Positions 16,713 through 26,857 of a stretch of DNA of 64,000 bases are shown in pieces. The first letter of the stretch is position 1; the number at the start of each line of letters is the position of its first letter. The position numbers and the translations under genes are program-made. Source of the DNA: Citreimonas salinaria (GTDB taxonomy: Bacteria > Pseudomonadota > Alphaproteobacteria > Rhodobacterales > Rhodobacteraceae). The stretch covers positions 248,001-312,000 of the forward strand of contig NZ_FNPF01000003.1 of assembly GCF_900107235.1 (NCBI RefSeq). Reading direction: 5' to 3'. The notes beneath the pieces were generated by a model. That model ran no database searches and was not told where the DNA came from. It worked only from the letters and a program-made list of their open reading frames with translations.

Positions 16713-17512
16713 TACGGATCGAGGACCGGCCGCCGGAATTCGTCGAGGCGCTGGCCAAGGGTCTGGCGATCATCGAAGCGTTCGACGCGGCCAGTCCCGA
16801 GATGTCCCTGTCCGAGATCGCCCGCAAGGTCGGGCTGTCTCCGGCGGCGGCGCGGCGGTCGCTGATCACGCTGTCGGCGCTCGGCTACGTCGCGCAATGC
16901 GGCAAGCGGTTCCACCTGACGCCCAAGGTGATGACGCTGGCATCCGGATTCTACTTCTCGGCCCGGATCGACGAAATCCTGCAGCCGAGGGTGGCCGAGA
17001 TCGTGACGCGCTTCGGCGACGCGGCCTCGGTCGGCGTGCTGACGGGACCGGACGTGGTCTACGTGGCGCACTACTCGGTCCAGCGGGCCCGCCGCGCGGC
17101 CGCCGTGGTCGGCGCGCGCTACCCGGCCTACGCCACGTCGATGGGACGGGTGATGCTGGCCGGGCTGACGGACGATGCGCTTTGCGCCTATCTCGACACG
17201 CTCGACGCGAAGGCGCTGACCTCGAGAACCTGCACCGATCCCGCGCTGCTGCGCGCGGCGATCCTGCAGGCCCGTGCGGACGGCTACGCCACCACGGTCG
17301 ACCAGCTCGACTACGGCATCACGGCGCTGGCCGTGCCGATCCGCAACGCCGCCGGCGACACCGTCGCCGCGCTCAACACCTCGGGCTACACGGGCCTCGT
17401 AACGCCCGAGACGCTGGTGAGGGAACGCCTGCCGGAGCTGACGACCGCCGCGTCCGCCATCGGGCACGACCTGAAGCGCCATCCCGTACTGCAATCCATT
17501 TTCGCGGCCTGA
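16709..17512 (+). CDS. IclR-family transcriptional regulator (PcaR/PobR-like), 267 aa
   Basis: N-terminal winged helix (EALAKGLAIIEAF, then LSEIARKVGLSPAAARRSL, about residues 10-70) and a C-terminal effector domain containing YVAHYSVQRARRA and TTVDQLDYGITALAVPI. This group commonly senses aromatic acids or ring-fission products and controls dioxygenase operons. The GTG start at 16709 overlaps the dioxygenase stop (GTGA), so it is translationally coupled to its probable target and may autoregulate through the palindromes near 15730. Confidence 0.9.
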   Translation: MIRIEDRPPEFVEALAKGLAIIEAFDAASPEMSLSEIARKVGLSPAAARRSLITLSALGYVAQCGKRFHLTPKVMTLASGFYFSARIDEILQPRVAEIVTRFGDAASVGVLTGPDVVYVAHYSVQRARRAAAVVGARYPAYATSMGRVMLAGLTDDALCAYLDTLDAKALTSRTCTDPALLRAAILQARADGYATTVDQLDYGITALAVPIRNAAGDTVAALNTSGYTGLVTPETLVRERLPELTTAASAIGHDLKRHPVLQSIFAA

Positions 17513-17538
17513 CGCCGCATCTCCGAGAGGACCAGACC

Positions 17539-19050
17539 ATGTGCAGACTTTGCAATCCGAAGGCGCCGCAGGTGCCCTGCCCGACGCGACGCGACGTGCT
17601 CAAGGCATCGGCCGTGGGTGCTGCGGCGACGCTGACCGGCCTCGGGGCCAGCCAGGCACAGGCGGCGAGCCATGCGCAAGCCGCAGTCCCTCAGGGCACG
17701 GGAGAGCCGGGCCGCCGCGTGCTGATCAAGGGCGGCACGGTGCTGTCGATGGACAATACCGTAGGCAATTACGCCACCGGTGACGTACTGGTCGAAGGCA
17801 GCCGGATCGTCGAGATCGGCGCCAACATCGACGCGGGCGACGCCGCGGTGATCGACGCGTCGGGCAAGATCGTGATGCCGGGCTTCATCGACACCCACCA
17901 CCACCAGTTCGAAACCGCCCTGCGCAGCCAGCTGGCCAACGGGATCCTGATCAACGACGGGCGCCCCGCGAACGAGCAGAACTACTACGACACGATCCTG
18001 CAGAAGTTCTCGATGGTCTACCGGCCCGAGGACGTCTACATCAACGAATTGTTCGGTGGCATCGCGCAGCTGGACGCGGGCGTGACGACCGTGATGGACG
18101 TGAGCCAGATCCACCACAGCCCCGAGCATTCCGACGCCGCGATCGAGGGCCTGCGCGACGCCGGCCGCCGCGGGGTGTTCGGCTACTTCGAGGGCTGGGG
18201 CGACCGCGCGCAATACCCGGCCGACGCGCGCCGCATCAAGGAGCAGTACTTCAGCAGCGACGACCAGCTTCTGACGATGGTCATGGGCGGCGAGATCTAC
18301 CTGCCCGGATGGGAAGCCGCGTGGGAGATCGGTCGCGACCTGGACCTGCCGATCGCGCTGCACGTGGTGGGCACCTTCGGGATGCGCGACACGTTCGACC
18401 AGCTTGCGCGCGACGGCATGTTCGGCCCCGACAACATCTTCATCCACATGACCGGCATGTCAGACCTGGCGTGGCAGGCTGCGGCGGATGCGGGCAGCCA
18501 CGTCTCGCTGGCCGTGCCGATCGAGATGCACATGCGCCACGGCCTTCCGCCGATCCAGAAATGCCTGGACCTCGGAATATCGACGTCGCTTTCGACTGAC
18601 GTGGAATGCACGATGACGGCGGATTTCTTCACCCAGATGCGCGGGCTGATCACCCTGCAGCGGATGTGGGTGAACGAGGCCGCGCTGCTGGGTGCCGAGG
18701 ATTACCCGGCGCTGATGCAGTGCATCGACGCGATCCGCCACGCCACGATGGGCGGCGCAGAGGGGCTGGGCCTCGCCGACAAGGTCGGCTCGCTCACCCC
18801 GGGCAAGGAGGCCGACATCATCCTGCTGGACGCCGAGGCGATCAACGTGGCGCCGCTGAACAACGCGCCGGGCGCCGTCGTGACGCTGATGGAGCGGACC
18901 AACGTAGACACGGTTATGGTCGCCGGCCGCATCGCCAAGTGGCAGGGCAAGCTGCTGGGCTTCGACGTGCCGCGCCTGCGGTCCGAACTGGAAGCCAGCC
19001 GCGACTACCTTTTCGAGGCTGCCGGAATCGAGCGCGACCTCTTCGCGTGA
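17539..19050 (+). CDS. Tat-exported metal-dependent amidohydrolase, 503 aa
   Basis: Amidohydrolase-superfamily enzyme of the SsnA/TrzN/AtzA-like deaminase-chlorohydrolase group. Residues 59-95 form the beta-sandwich (VLIKGGTVLSMDN). GFIDTHHHQ gives the HxH metal pair, and LSTDVECTM the final metal Asp. The N-terminus is unusual: a cysteine-rich leader MCRLCNP...PC, then TRRDVLK and a hydrophobic stretch ending ASQAQA, a credible twin-arginine signal. A folded metalloenzyme exported to the periplasm fits the cytochrome c gene that follows. ATG at 17539 with GAGAGGA. The substrate is unknown; hydrolysis of a precursor before TRAP uptake is an inference. Confidence 0.82.
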   Translation: MCRLCNPKAPQVPCPTRRDVLKASAVGAAATLTGLGASQAQAASHAQAAVPQGTGEPGRRVLIKGGTVLSMDNTVGNYATGDVLVEGSRIVEIGANIDAGDAAVIDASGKIVMPGFIDTHHHQFETALRSQLANGILINDGRPANEQNYYDTILQKFSMVYRPEDVYINELFGGIAQLDAGVTTVMDVSQIHHSPEHSDAAIEGLRDAGRRGVFGYFEGWGDRAQYPADARRIKEQYFSSDDQLLTMVMGGEIYLPGWEAAWEIGRDLDLPIALHVVGTFGMRDTFDQLARDGMFGPDNIFIHMTGMSDLAWQAAADAGSHVSLAVPIEMHMRHGLPPIQKCLDLGISTSLSTDVECTMTADFFTQMRGLITLQRMWVNEAALLGAEDYPALMQCIDAIRHATMGGAEGLGLADKVGSLTPGKEADIILLDAEAINVAPLNNAPGAVVTLMERTNVDTVMVAGRIAKWQGKLLGFDVPRLRSELEASRDYLFEAAGIERDLFA

Positions 19051-19115
19051 TCAGTGCTATCCTCGTCGCGGGCCCCGTGCATTTTCGCGGCGGCCCGCAC
19101 AACCGGGAGGATATC

Positions 19116-19943
19116 ATGAAATCATTACTGCTGGCGGGCGTGACGGCCTTGGCCGTTTCGCCCGCGATGGCCGAGGGCGATGTCGAGCGCGGCGAATATC
19201 TGGTGCAGACCGTCATGGGCTGCGGCAACTGCCACACGCCGATCGGGCCGGCAGGGTTCGACATGGCGAACGACCTGACCGGGCGGGTGGTCGAGGACAG
19301 CGTCGCCTTCACCGCGATCGCGCCGAACATCACCCCCGCCTCGCGCATCGCGGACTGGACCGACGCCGAACTGGCGAAGGCGATCCGCGAGGGCGTCCGC
19401 CCCGACGGCACGATCATCGGCCCGCCGATGCCCTTCGCGGCCTACCGCGCGATCTCGGACGAGGACCTGTCGTCGATCGTGGCCTATCTGCGCACGGTGC
19501 CGGCCATCGAAAGCGACCCGGGCACCAGCACCTACAACATTCCCCTTCCCCCCGCCTACGGCCCCCCGGTGCAGACCGTGTCGGCGCCCGAACCGGGCGA
19601 GACGGTGGAGTACGGCGCCTACCTGGCCGCGCTCGGCCATTGCATGGAGTGTCACAGCCCGATGACACCGACCGGCCCCGACTGGGGTGCCGGTTTTGCG
19701 CGCGGCGGGTTCGAATTCCACGGGCCGTGGGGAACCTCCATCGCGCCGAACCTGACCAATCACCCCGCCGGGTTGGCCGACTACAGCGACGCCGAGGTAA
19801 AGCAGATGATCACCGGCACGCGGCCCGACGGCAGCCCGATGCTGCCGCCGATGCCCTATGTCTATTTCGACAAGATGACCGAGCGGGACATGAACGCGCT
19901 GGTCCTGTACCTGCGCTCGATTCCCGGCGCGCCGGACGCCTGA
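19116..19943 (+). CDS. Periplasmic diheme cytochrome c, 275 aa
   Basis: Signal peptide (residues 1-19, cut after AMAE or just before) followed by two class-I-like cytochrome c domains, each with a CxxCH haem site: CGNCH near residue 36 and CMECH near residue 177. Candidate axial Met residues lie in the two PPMP segments. This resembles the cytochrome subunit of membrane-bound alcohol/aldehyde or isoquinoline-type dehydrogenases. No dehydrogenase subunit is adjacent, so its electron donor is unclear. ATG at 19116 with GGGAGGA. Confidence 0.88.
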   Translation: MKSLLLAGVTALAVSPAMAEGDVERGEYLVQTVMGCGNCHTPIGPAGFDMANDLTGRVVEDSVAFTAIAPNITPASRIADWTDAELAKAIREGVRPDGTIIGPPMPFAAYRAISDEDLSSIVAYLRTVPAIESDPGTSTYNIPLPPAYGPPVQTVSAPEPGETVEYGAYLAALGHCMECHSPMTPTGPDWGAGFARGGFEFHGPWGTSIAPNLTNHPAGLADYSDAEVKQMITGTRPDGSPMLPPMPYVYFDKMTERDMNALVLYLRSIPGAPDA

Positions 19944-20033
19944 AACACCGATATCTGGACCACGGTCCGGGTGCCGGACATCAGAATGCGGCGCGGGACA
20001 ACCCGCGCCGCGCCCCAACCAGAGAGGACAAAC

Positions 20034-21056
20034 ATGCTCTTTCCCACCTCGCTCGTCGGCAGCTACGCCCAGCCCGACTGGATCATCGACCGCGCCAAGC
20101 TTGGCGGCCGATTCCCGCCCCGCACCCGCGCGGCCGAGCTATGGCGCATCCCGCCCGAGCACCTCGAAGAGGCGCAGAACTCGGCCACGATCGAGGCGAT
20201 CAAGCTGCAGGAAGAGGCCGGCCTGGACATCATCACCGACGGCGAGATCCGGCGCGAGAGCTATTCCAATCGCTTCGCCACCGCGCTGGACGGGGTCGAC
20301 ATCGACAACCCGGGCACCGCGCTCGACCGCTCGGGCCACCCCAACCCGGTGCCGCGCATCGTCGGCGACATCCGCCGCAAGCACGCGGTCGAGGTCGAGG
20401 ACCTGAAGTTCCTGCGCCGCCACACCGACCGGATGGTCAAGATCACCCTGCCCGGCCCGTTCACCATGGCGCAGCAGGCGCAGGACGACCATTACGGCGA
20501 TCCACGCAAGGTGGCGCTGGCCTACGCACAGGCGGTCAAGGAAGAGATCGCCGACCTGTTCGCCGCCGGCGCAGACGTGGTGCAGATCGACGAGCCCTAC
20601 ATGCAGGCCCGCCCCGAGGCGGCCGAGGAATACGGGCTGGAAGCGGTCAACGCCGCGCTGGAGGGTGCGGCCGGCACCACAGCGCTGCACATCTGCTTCG
20701 GCTATGCCGCGATCATCCATGCCCGCCCCGAGGGCTATTCCTTCCTGCCGCAGCTGTCAGGTTGCCACTGCAACCAGATCAGCCTGGAGACCGCGCAAAG
20801 CAACCTCGACACCTCGGTGCTGGAGAACCTGCGCGGCAAGACGATCATTCTGGGCGTGGTCGACCTGTCGGACATGAAGGTCGAGACGCCCGAGGTGATC
20901 GCAGACCGCATCCGCCGCGCGCTGCCGCACGTGGACGCGGACAAGGTGATCGTGGCGCCGGATTGCGGGCTGAAATACCTGCCCCACGACGTGGCCTTCG
21001 GCAAGATGAAGGCGATGGCCGACGGCGCCGCCATCGTGCGGGCCGAGCACCAGTAG
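20034..21056 (+). CDS. MetE-like cobalamin-independent methyltransferase (methionine synthase II family), 340 aa
   Basis: Equivalent to only the C-terminal catalytic half of MetE. It starts FPTSLVGSYAQPDWI and carries the zinc ligands of the family: HICFGY (His and Cys), the acidic QIDEPYM, and a late PDCGLKY Cys. Such half-size proteins lack the N-terminal folate domain and often act in catabolic or alkyl-transfer reactions (for example epoxyalkane:CoM transferase). As last gene of the dioxygenase operon it could remove or transfer a methyl or alkyl group from a methoxylated substrate; this is inference. ATG at 20034 behind GAGAGGAC. Confidence 0.82.
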   Translation: MLFPTSLVGSYAQPDWIIDRAKLGGRFPPRTRAAELWRIPPEHLEEAQNSATIEAIKLQEEAGLDIITDGEIRRESYSNRFATALDGVDIDNPGTALDRSGHPNPVPRIVGDIRRKHAVEVEDLKFLRRHTDRMVKITLPGPFTMAQQAQDDHYGDPRKVALAYAQAVKEEIADLFAAGADVVQIDEPYMQARPEAAEEYGLEAVNAALEGAAGTTALHICFGYAAIIHARPEGYSFLPQLSGCHCNQISLETAQSNLDTSVLENLRGKTIILGVVDLSDMKVETPEVIADRIRRALPHVDADKVIVAPDCGLKYLPHDVAFGKMKAMADGAAIVRAEHQ

Positions 21057-21093
21057 CGGCCGGCACGCGGCGCGACTGACGCGTCGGAAATCG

Positions 21094-21120
21094 GTGCCGG
21101 GGGTAATTTCCCCCCGGCAC
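21094..21120 (+). terminator. Probable terminator after the plus catabolic operon
   Basis: Perfect 10-bp stem GTGCCGGGGG / CCCCCGGCAC around a 7-base loop, 37 bases after the MetE-like stop and between convergent genes. No T-run follows, so efficiency is uncertain. A smaller hairpin (CCGCCC-TTCG-GTGGGGG) lies just downstream. Confidence 0.5.
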
Positions 21121-21286
21121 TCCGCCCTTCGGTGGGGGCTGTTGGGGCGAAGCGCCGGGGTCGCCTTGCGGCCGTGTTCCGTGTTTGGCCTCGGGATGTG
21201 TCCGGATCGTGGCAGGACCGCGGAGCGCCCATGTCCCATCGTTAAACGGTGACGAAAACCCGAGCGACCGCGACTCGCGCGCCGCC

Positions 21287-22705
21287 TTACCGCGCCTCGT
21301 CCACCAAGTCGCGCGCCCGGGCCAGATCGGCGCGGAAGAGATCGGTTTCCCGCGCCCGCGCTTCGCGATCAGGCAGGCGCAGCAGGTAGCTGGGATGCAC
21401 GGTCGCAAGGACGCGCATGTCGTCGGGGCCGGATTCGACCCCGCCACGCCGCTTCAGGATGCCCTTGCCCGACCCAGTCAGCGCCTGCAGCGCCGTCGCA
21501 CCCATGGCGACGATCAGGTCGGGTTTCACGGTCGCGATCTCGCGGTCCAGCCACCAGCGGCAGGCGGTGACCTCGCCCGCGTCGGGGCGCTGGTGGATGC
21601 GGCGCTTGCCGCGCTGCACGAACTTGAAGTGCTTGACCGCGTTGGTGACGTAGACGCCCTTGCGCACGAGACCCGCCGCCTTGGCCTGTTCGTCGAAGAG
21701 ACGACCCGCCGGGCCGACGAAAGGCCGGCCGGCAAGATCCTCCTGGTCGCCGGGCTGTTCGCCCACCACCATCACGCGCGCATCCTCGGGGCCTTCGCCG
21801 AAGATGGTCTGCGTGGCGTCGCAGTAAAGCGGACAGCGCGTGCAGCCGGCGGCCTCGCGGGCCAGCGCGTCGAGAGGGGTGGCGTCAAGGTTCTCCGGCA
21901 TGGTCATCCTCCGGCGGTCGAATTGCGGCGGCGGCGTGCTGAACCCGGCCTCGTGCATGGCCGTGACCTTGGCGCGTGCGCCGGCGATCAATTGGGGAAT
22001 GACCCGCGCCTCGGGCAGGTTCCGCCAGTATCTCACCGGCATCTCGGCCTTCATCGCGTCGACCTTCAGGCGCGCGGGGTTGAAGATGTTGCTGTAATAG
22101 GTGGTCCACAGCGCCTCGATCGGGTCGCCTTCGTCCAGGCGGGTGGACGCCTTCGCCTCCATCCGGAGCGCACTACCGTGATAAATCAACGTGACCTCCG
22201 GCGTAGCGATGATCCAGTCCATGTCGCCGAAGCGGTTCACGAAGAAGTCGGCCACCGGCTCCTCGATCCGGTGCGCTGGTTCGAACCAGGCCGCGAAGCG
22301 GCGGCGGACGGATTGGTCGCCGACCTCGCGGAAGCGGACGAAGGCGTGCATTTTGTGCAGGTCGCGGCGGACGTCCTTGGCGATGCGATCGGCCCGCGCC
22401 ACCAGCGGATCGGCGCGGCGGTCCAGCAGCCTGGGGTCGTCGCGCAGGCGCACGAGAAGGGCGTAGGCCACCGCCATCCCCTGGCCCGACCGCTCGGGGA
22501 TCAGCACCCGCGCCAGGTCGACGAAGCCGCGCGCAACGGTGAAGGCTGTGCCCGTCGCGGGCAGCGGGTCGTCGAACATCGCGGCTGCGTCACCTTCCAG
22601 CCCCCAATCGACCGCCTCGGGCGGCACGCCCTTCGACGCCAGCCTGCGTGCGGCATCGCGCCACGCGGATTCGGTCCCGATGCGCGGCAGGCGCGGGGCG
22701 AACAT
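21287..22705 (-). CDS. DUF4130 domain - UdgX-type uracil-DNA glycosylase fusion, 472 aa
   Basis: The N-terminal ~265 residues match the DUF4130 partner domain; residues ~275-472 are an Fe-S uracil-DNA glycosylase of the UdgX kind. It has the GEQPGDQEDLAG active-site loop (315-326) and the UdgX-specific KRRIH loop (367-371). In characterised UdgX the His of that loop becomes covalently linked to uracil-excised DNA. Cluster cysteines start at GCTRC (288/291), and HPSYLLR is near the C-terminus. It starts three bases after the radical SAM gene, with which it is always expected to pair. The pair has an SOS-type box directly upstream, fitting a DNA-repair role. Confidence 0.9.
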   Translation of the reverse strand: MFAPRLPRIGTESAWRDAARRLASKGVPPEAVDWGLEGDAAAMFDDPLPATGTAFTVARGFVDLARVLIPERSGQGMAVAYALLVRLRDDPRLLDRRADPLVARADRIAKDVRRDLHKMHAFVRFREVGDQSVRRRFAAWFEPAHRIEEPVADFFVNRFGDMDWIIATPEVTLIYHGSALRMEAKASTRLDEGDPIEALWTTYYSNIFNPARLKVDAMKAEMPVRYWRNLPEARVIPQLIAGARAKVTAMHEAGFSTPPPQFDRRRMTMPENLDATPLDALAREAAGCTRCPLYCDATQTIFGEGPEDARVMVVGEQPGDQEDLAGRPFVGPAGRLFDEQAKAAGLVRKGVYVTNAVKHFKFVQRGKRRIHQRPDAGEVTACRWWLDREIATVKPDLIVAMGATALQALTGSGKGILKRRGGVESGPDDMRVLATVHPSYLLRLPDREARARETDLFRADLARARDLVDEAR

Positions 22706-22708
22706 GGG

Positions 22709-23938
22709 CTAGAACAGCTCCATCTGCTGCGGCTTGACGAAGCGCGCGCGCAGGTCGGCGGCATCCAGCTTGGCGGCAGGGTGGTGATCCTTCGTCACGA
22801 TGAAGGGTCGCGCCTGCTTCACGCGCCCGCCCATGCGGCGGATGTCCTCGAGTCCGAGGCTGCCCGAGCGGCGCGCCGCTACGATCCGGTCGACGATCTT
22901 CGTGCCGAAGCCGGGCACCCGCAGCAGCAAGTCCTTCGGCGCGCGGTTCACGTCGACCGGGAAACGGTCGCGGTTCGCCAGCGCCCAGGCGAGCTTGGGG
23001 TCGACGTCCAGGTCCAGCATCCCGGCGCGGTCGCGCGTCACGATCTCGGACAGCTCAAACCCGTAGAAGCGCAGCAGCCAGTCGGCCTGGTAGAGGCGAT
23101 GTTCACGCATCAACGGCGGATCGACCAGCGGAAGCACGGCGCTGGCGTCGGGAATGGGCGAGAACGCCGAGTAATAGACCCGCTTCAGCCCGTAGGCGCC
23201 GTAGAGCCGGTCGGCATTGCCCAGGATCGTCGCGTCATCCGAGCCGTCGGCGCCGACAATCATCTGCGTCGACTGCCCGGCCGGTGCGAACCGGCCCCGC
23301 CGCCGGCCGGTATGCGAGCGGTCGGCGTAATCCTCGCCAGTCAGGCGGACCTTGCCCATCGCGGCGCGGATGCTGCGCGCGTCCTTTTCGGGGGCGTAGG
23401 CCTTGATGCTGGCGTCGGTCGGCAGTTCGATGTTGATCGACAGCCGGTCGGCGGCCAGGCCCGCGCGCTCGATCAGGTCGGGCGCGGCGTCGGGGATCGT
23501 CTTGAGATGCACGTAGCCGCGGAAGCCCTGCGCGCGCAGCGTCTCGGCGATCAGCACCATCTGCTCCATCGTGTAGTCCGAGGACTTGATGATGCCCGAG
23601 GACAGGAACAGCCCCTCGATGTAGTTGCGGCGGTAGAACTCGGTCGTCAGCCAGACCACTTCGTCCACGGTGAAGCGCGCGCGCGGCACGTTGCTGGAGG
23701 CGCGGTTCACGCAATAGGCGCAGTCGAAGACGCAGTAATTCGTCATCAGGATCTTGAGGAGCGAGATGCATCGCCCGTCGGGCGCGTAGGCGTGGCAGAT
23801 GCCCGACCCGGTGGTCGACCCCAGCCCCTTGCCATCGCGCGAGCCGCGCTTGGACGTGCCCGACGACGCGCAGGACGCGTCGTATTTCGCCGCGTCAGAT
23901 AGCAGCGCCAGCTTGTCCTGTATCGTCATCCGAGCCAT
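22709..23938 (-). CDS. Putative DNA modification/repair radical SAM protein (UdgX partner), 409 aa
   Basis: Radical SAM enzyme with CxxxCxxC cluster motif CVFDCAYC (Cys69, Cys73, Cys76) and a C-terminal helix-hairpin-helix (LLRVPGFGTKIVDRIVAARR), a DNA-binding element. Early extra cysteines (CASSG, GICHAY, RCISL) are conserved in this family. It belongs to the family found next to UdgX/DUF4130 genes; the reaction is not established. ATG at 23938 was chosen; ATG at 23929 is an alternative. The LexA-type box ends only two bases upstream of the first ATG, so either the transcript is nearly leaderless or the second ATG is used. Confidence 0.88.
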   Translation of the reverse strand: MARMTIQDKLALLSDAAKYDASCASSGTSKRGSRDGKGLGSTTGSGICHAYAPDGRCISLLKILMTNYCVFDCAYCVNRASSNVPRARFTVDEVVWLTTEFYRRNYIEGLFLSSGIIKSSDYTMEQMVLIAETLRAQGFRGYVHLKTIPDAAPDLIERAGLAADRLSINIELPTDASIKAYAPEKDARSIRAAMGKVRLTGEDYADRSHTGRRRGRFAPAGQSTQMIVGADGSDDATILGNADRLYGAYGLKRVYYSAFSPIPDASAVLPLVDPPLMREHRLYQADWLLRFYGFELSEIVTRDRAGMLDLDVDPKLAWALANRDRFPVDVNRAPKDLLLRVPGFGTKIVDRIVAARRSGSLGLEDIRRMGGRVKQARPFIVTKDHHPAAKLDAADLRARFVKPQQMELF

Positions 23939-23940
23939 GT

Positions 23941-23955
23941 GTTCCCGATACGTTC
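23941..23955 (-). promoter_or_regulatory. SOS (LexA) box GTTC-N7-GTTC upstream of the radical SAM/UdgX pair
   Basis: GTTC at 23941-23944 and GTTC at 23952-23955 with exactly seven bases between, the alphaproteobacterial LexA direct repeat. It lies two bases from the assigned ATG, overlapping the ribosome-binding position. No clear sigma-70 promoter was picked out. Function is inferred from the exact match and the repair role of the genes. Confidence 0.65.
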
Positions 23956-23999
23956 CGCGCGCGGGGCGCGCAAGGCACGGTGCCGTGAGCGCAAGGAAA

Positions 24000-24023
24000 A
24001 TGGCGGCCCCGCAGGACCGCCAT
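24000..24023 (-). terminator. Intrinsic terminator of the DUF892 gene
   Basis: Minus-strand stem ATGGCGG / CCGCCAT with a 10-base loop, followed by TTTTCC, 28 bases after the DUF892 stop codon. Confidence 0.7.
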
Positions 24024-24051
24024 CGTTCGGATCATCGAATGTGCCAGCCGC

Positions 24052-24543
24052 TCAGGTGGCCGCGGCCCGGTTGATGCCGCCGCGGGCCAGTTCGGTCATG
24101 GTCTCGTCGCCGTGATAGGTGTGCGACAGATGCTTGTCGATCTTCGCCGCTTCCTCGTCGAGGCCGAGCCTCTGGGCAAAGGCCTTGCAGCAGCCGTAGC
24201 CGGCGATCGCGTAATGCGCCATGCGCTGATATTGCGTGATGATCATCGCGTCCCGCACGTCGTCGTCCGAGTACGTCTCTTCCAGCACATGCGCGCGCGC
24301 CTCGGCGACGAGGCCCTGCATGCCCTGGCAATGCTCGCCTTCGTGCTGCGCGCCGTGCTCATGGACGATGGCGGCGAGCATCTCCATGCCGTCGGCGATG
24401 CCCTTGTGGCCGGCATGCAGCGCCTCTTTCAGGCGCTCGTCCTTGGCCGCTTCTTCCAGTTCGATGACGATGTCACGCGATTGCCTGCAGGCCGAGAGAA
24501 GGTCCTGCATCTGGTCGATATATAGGTCCTTGAGGTCGTCCAT
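24052..24543 (-). CDS. Ferritin-like DUF892 (YciE/YciF) stress protein, 163 aa
   Basis: Four-helix ferritin-like protein of the YciF group, often induced by osmotic or general stress. It begins DLKDLYIDQMQDLLSA (the DUF892 first helix) and has the family Glu/His pattern (IELEEAAKDERLKEAL, IVHEHGAQHEGEHCQGM, QYQRMAHYAIAGYGC). Soluble, normal length. ATG at 24543 with AAAGGAGA. A perfect EcfG-type promoter lies 39-64 bases upstream and a terminator follows, so it is a monocistronic stress gene. Confidence 0.9.
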   Translation of the reverse strand: MDDLKDLYIDQMQDLLSACRQSRDIVIELEEAAKDERLKEALHAGHKGIADGMEMLAAIVHEHGAQHEGEHCQGMQGLVAEARAHVLEETYSDDDVRDAMIITQYQRMAHYAIAGYGCCKAFAQRLGLDEEAAKIDKHLSHTYHGDETMTELARGGINRAAAT

Positions 24544-24581
24544 GGCGATCTCCTTTCCGGGATGGCTGTGCTTTCCCGGAC

Positions 24582-24607
24582 AACGAAACCGCGGCGCGCC
24601 CTGTTCC
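24582..24607 (-). promoter_or_regulatory. EcfG-type general-stress promoter of the DUF892 gene
   Basis: Minus strand GGAAC (24607-24603), 17-base spacer, CGTT (24585-24582), an exact match to the alphaproteobacterial EcfG/RpoE2 consensus. The predicted transcript start near 24575 leaves a ~32-base leader before ATG 24543. Confidence 0.75.
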
Positions 24608-24616
24608 GTCCCATCC

Positions 24617-26853
<2,237 letters not shown>

Positions 26854-26857
<4 letters not shown>

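Noticed and set aside
21185-23902. 905-codon plus-strand open frame
   Set aside because: Antisense to the UdgX and radical SAM genes; no motifs.
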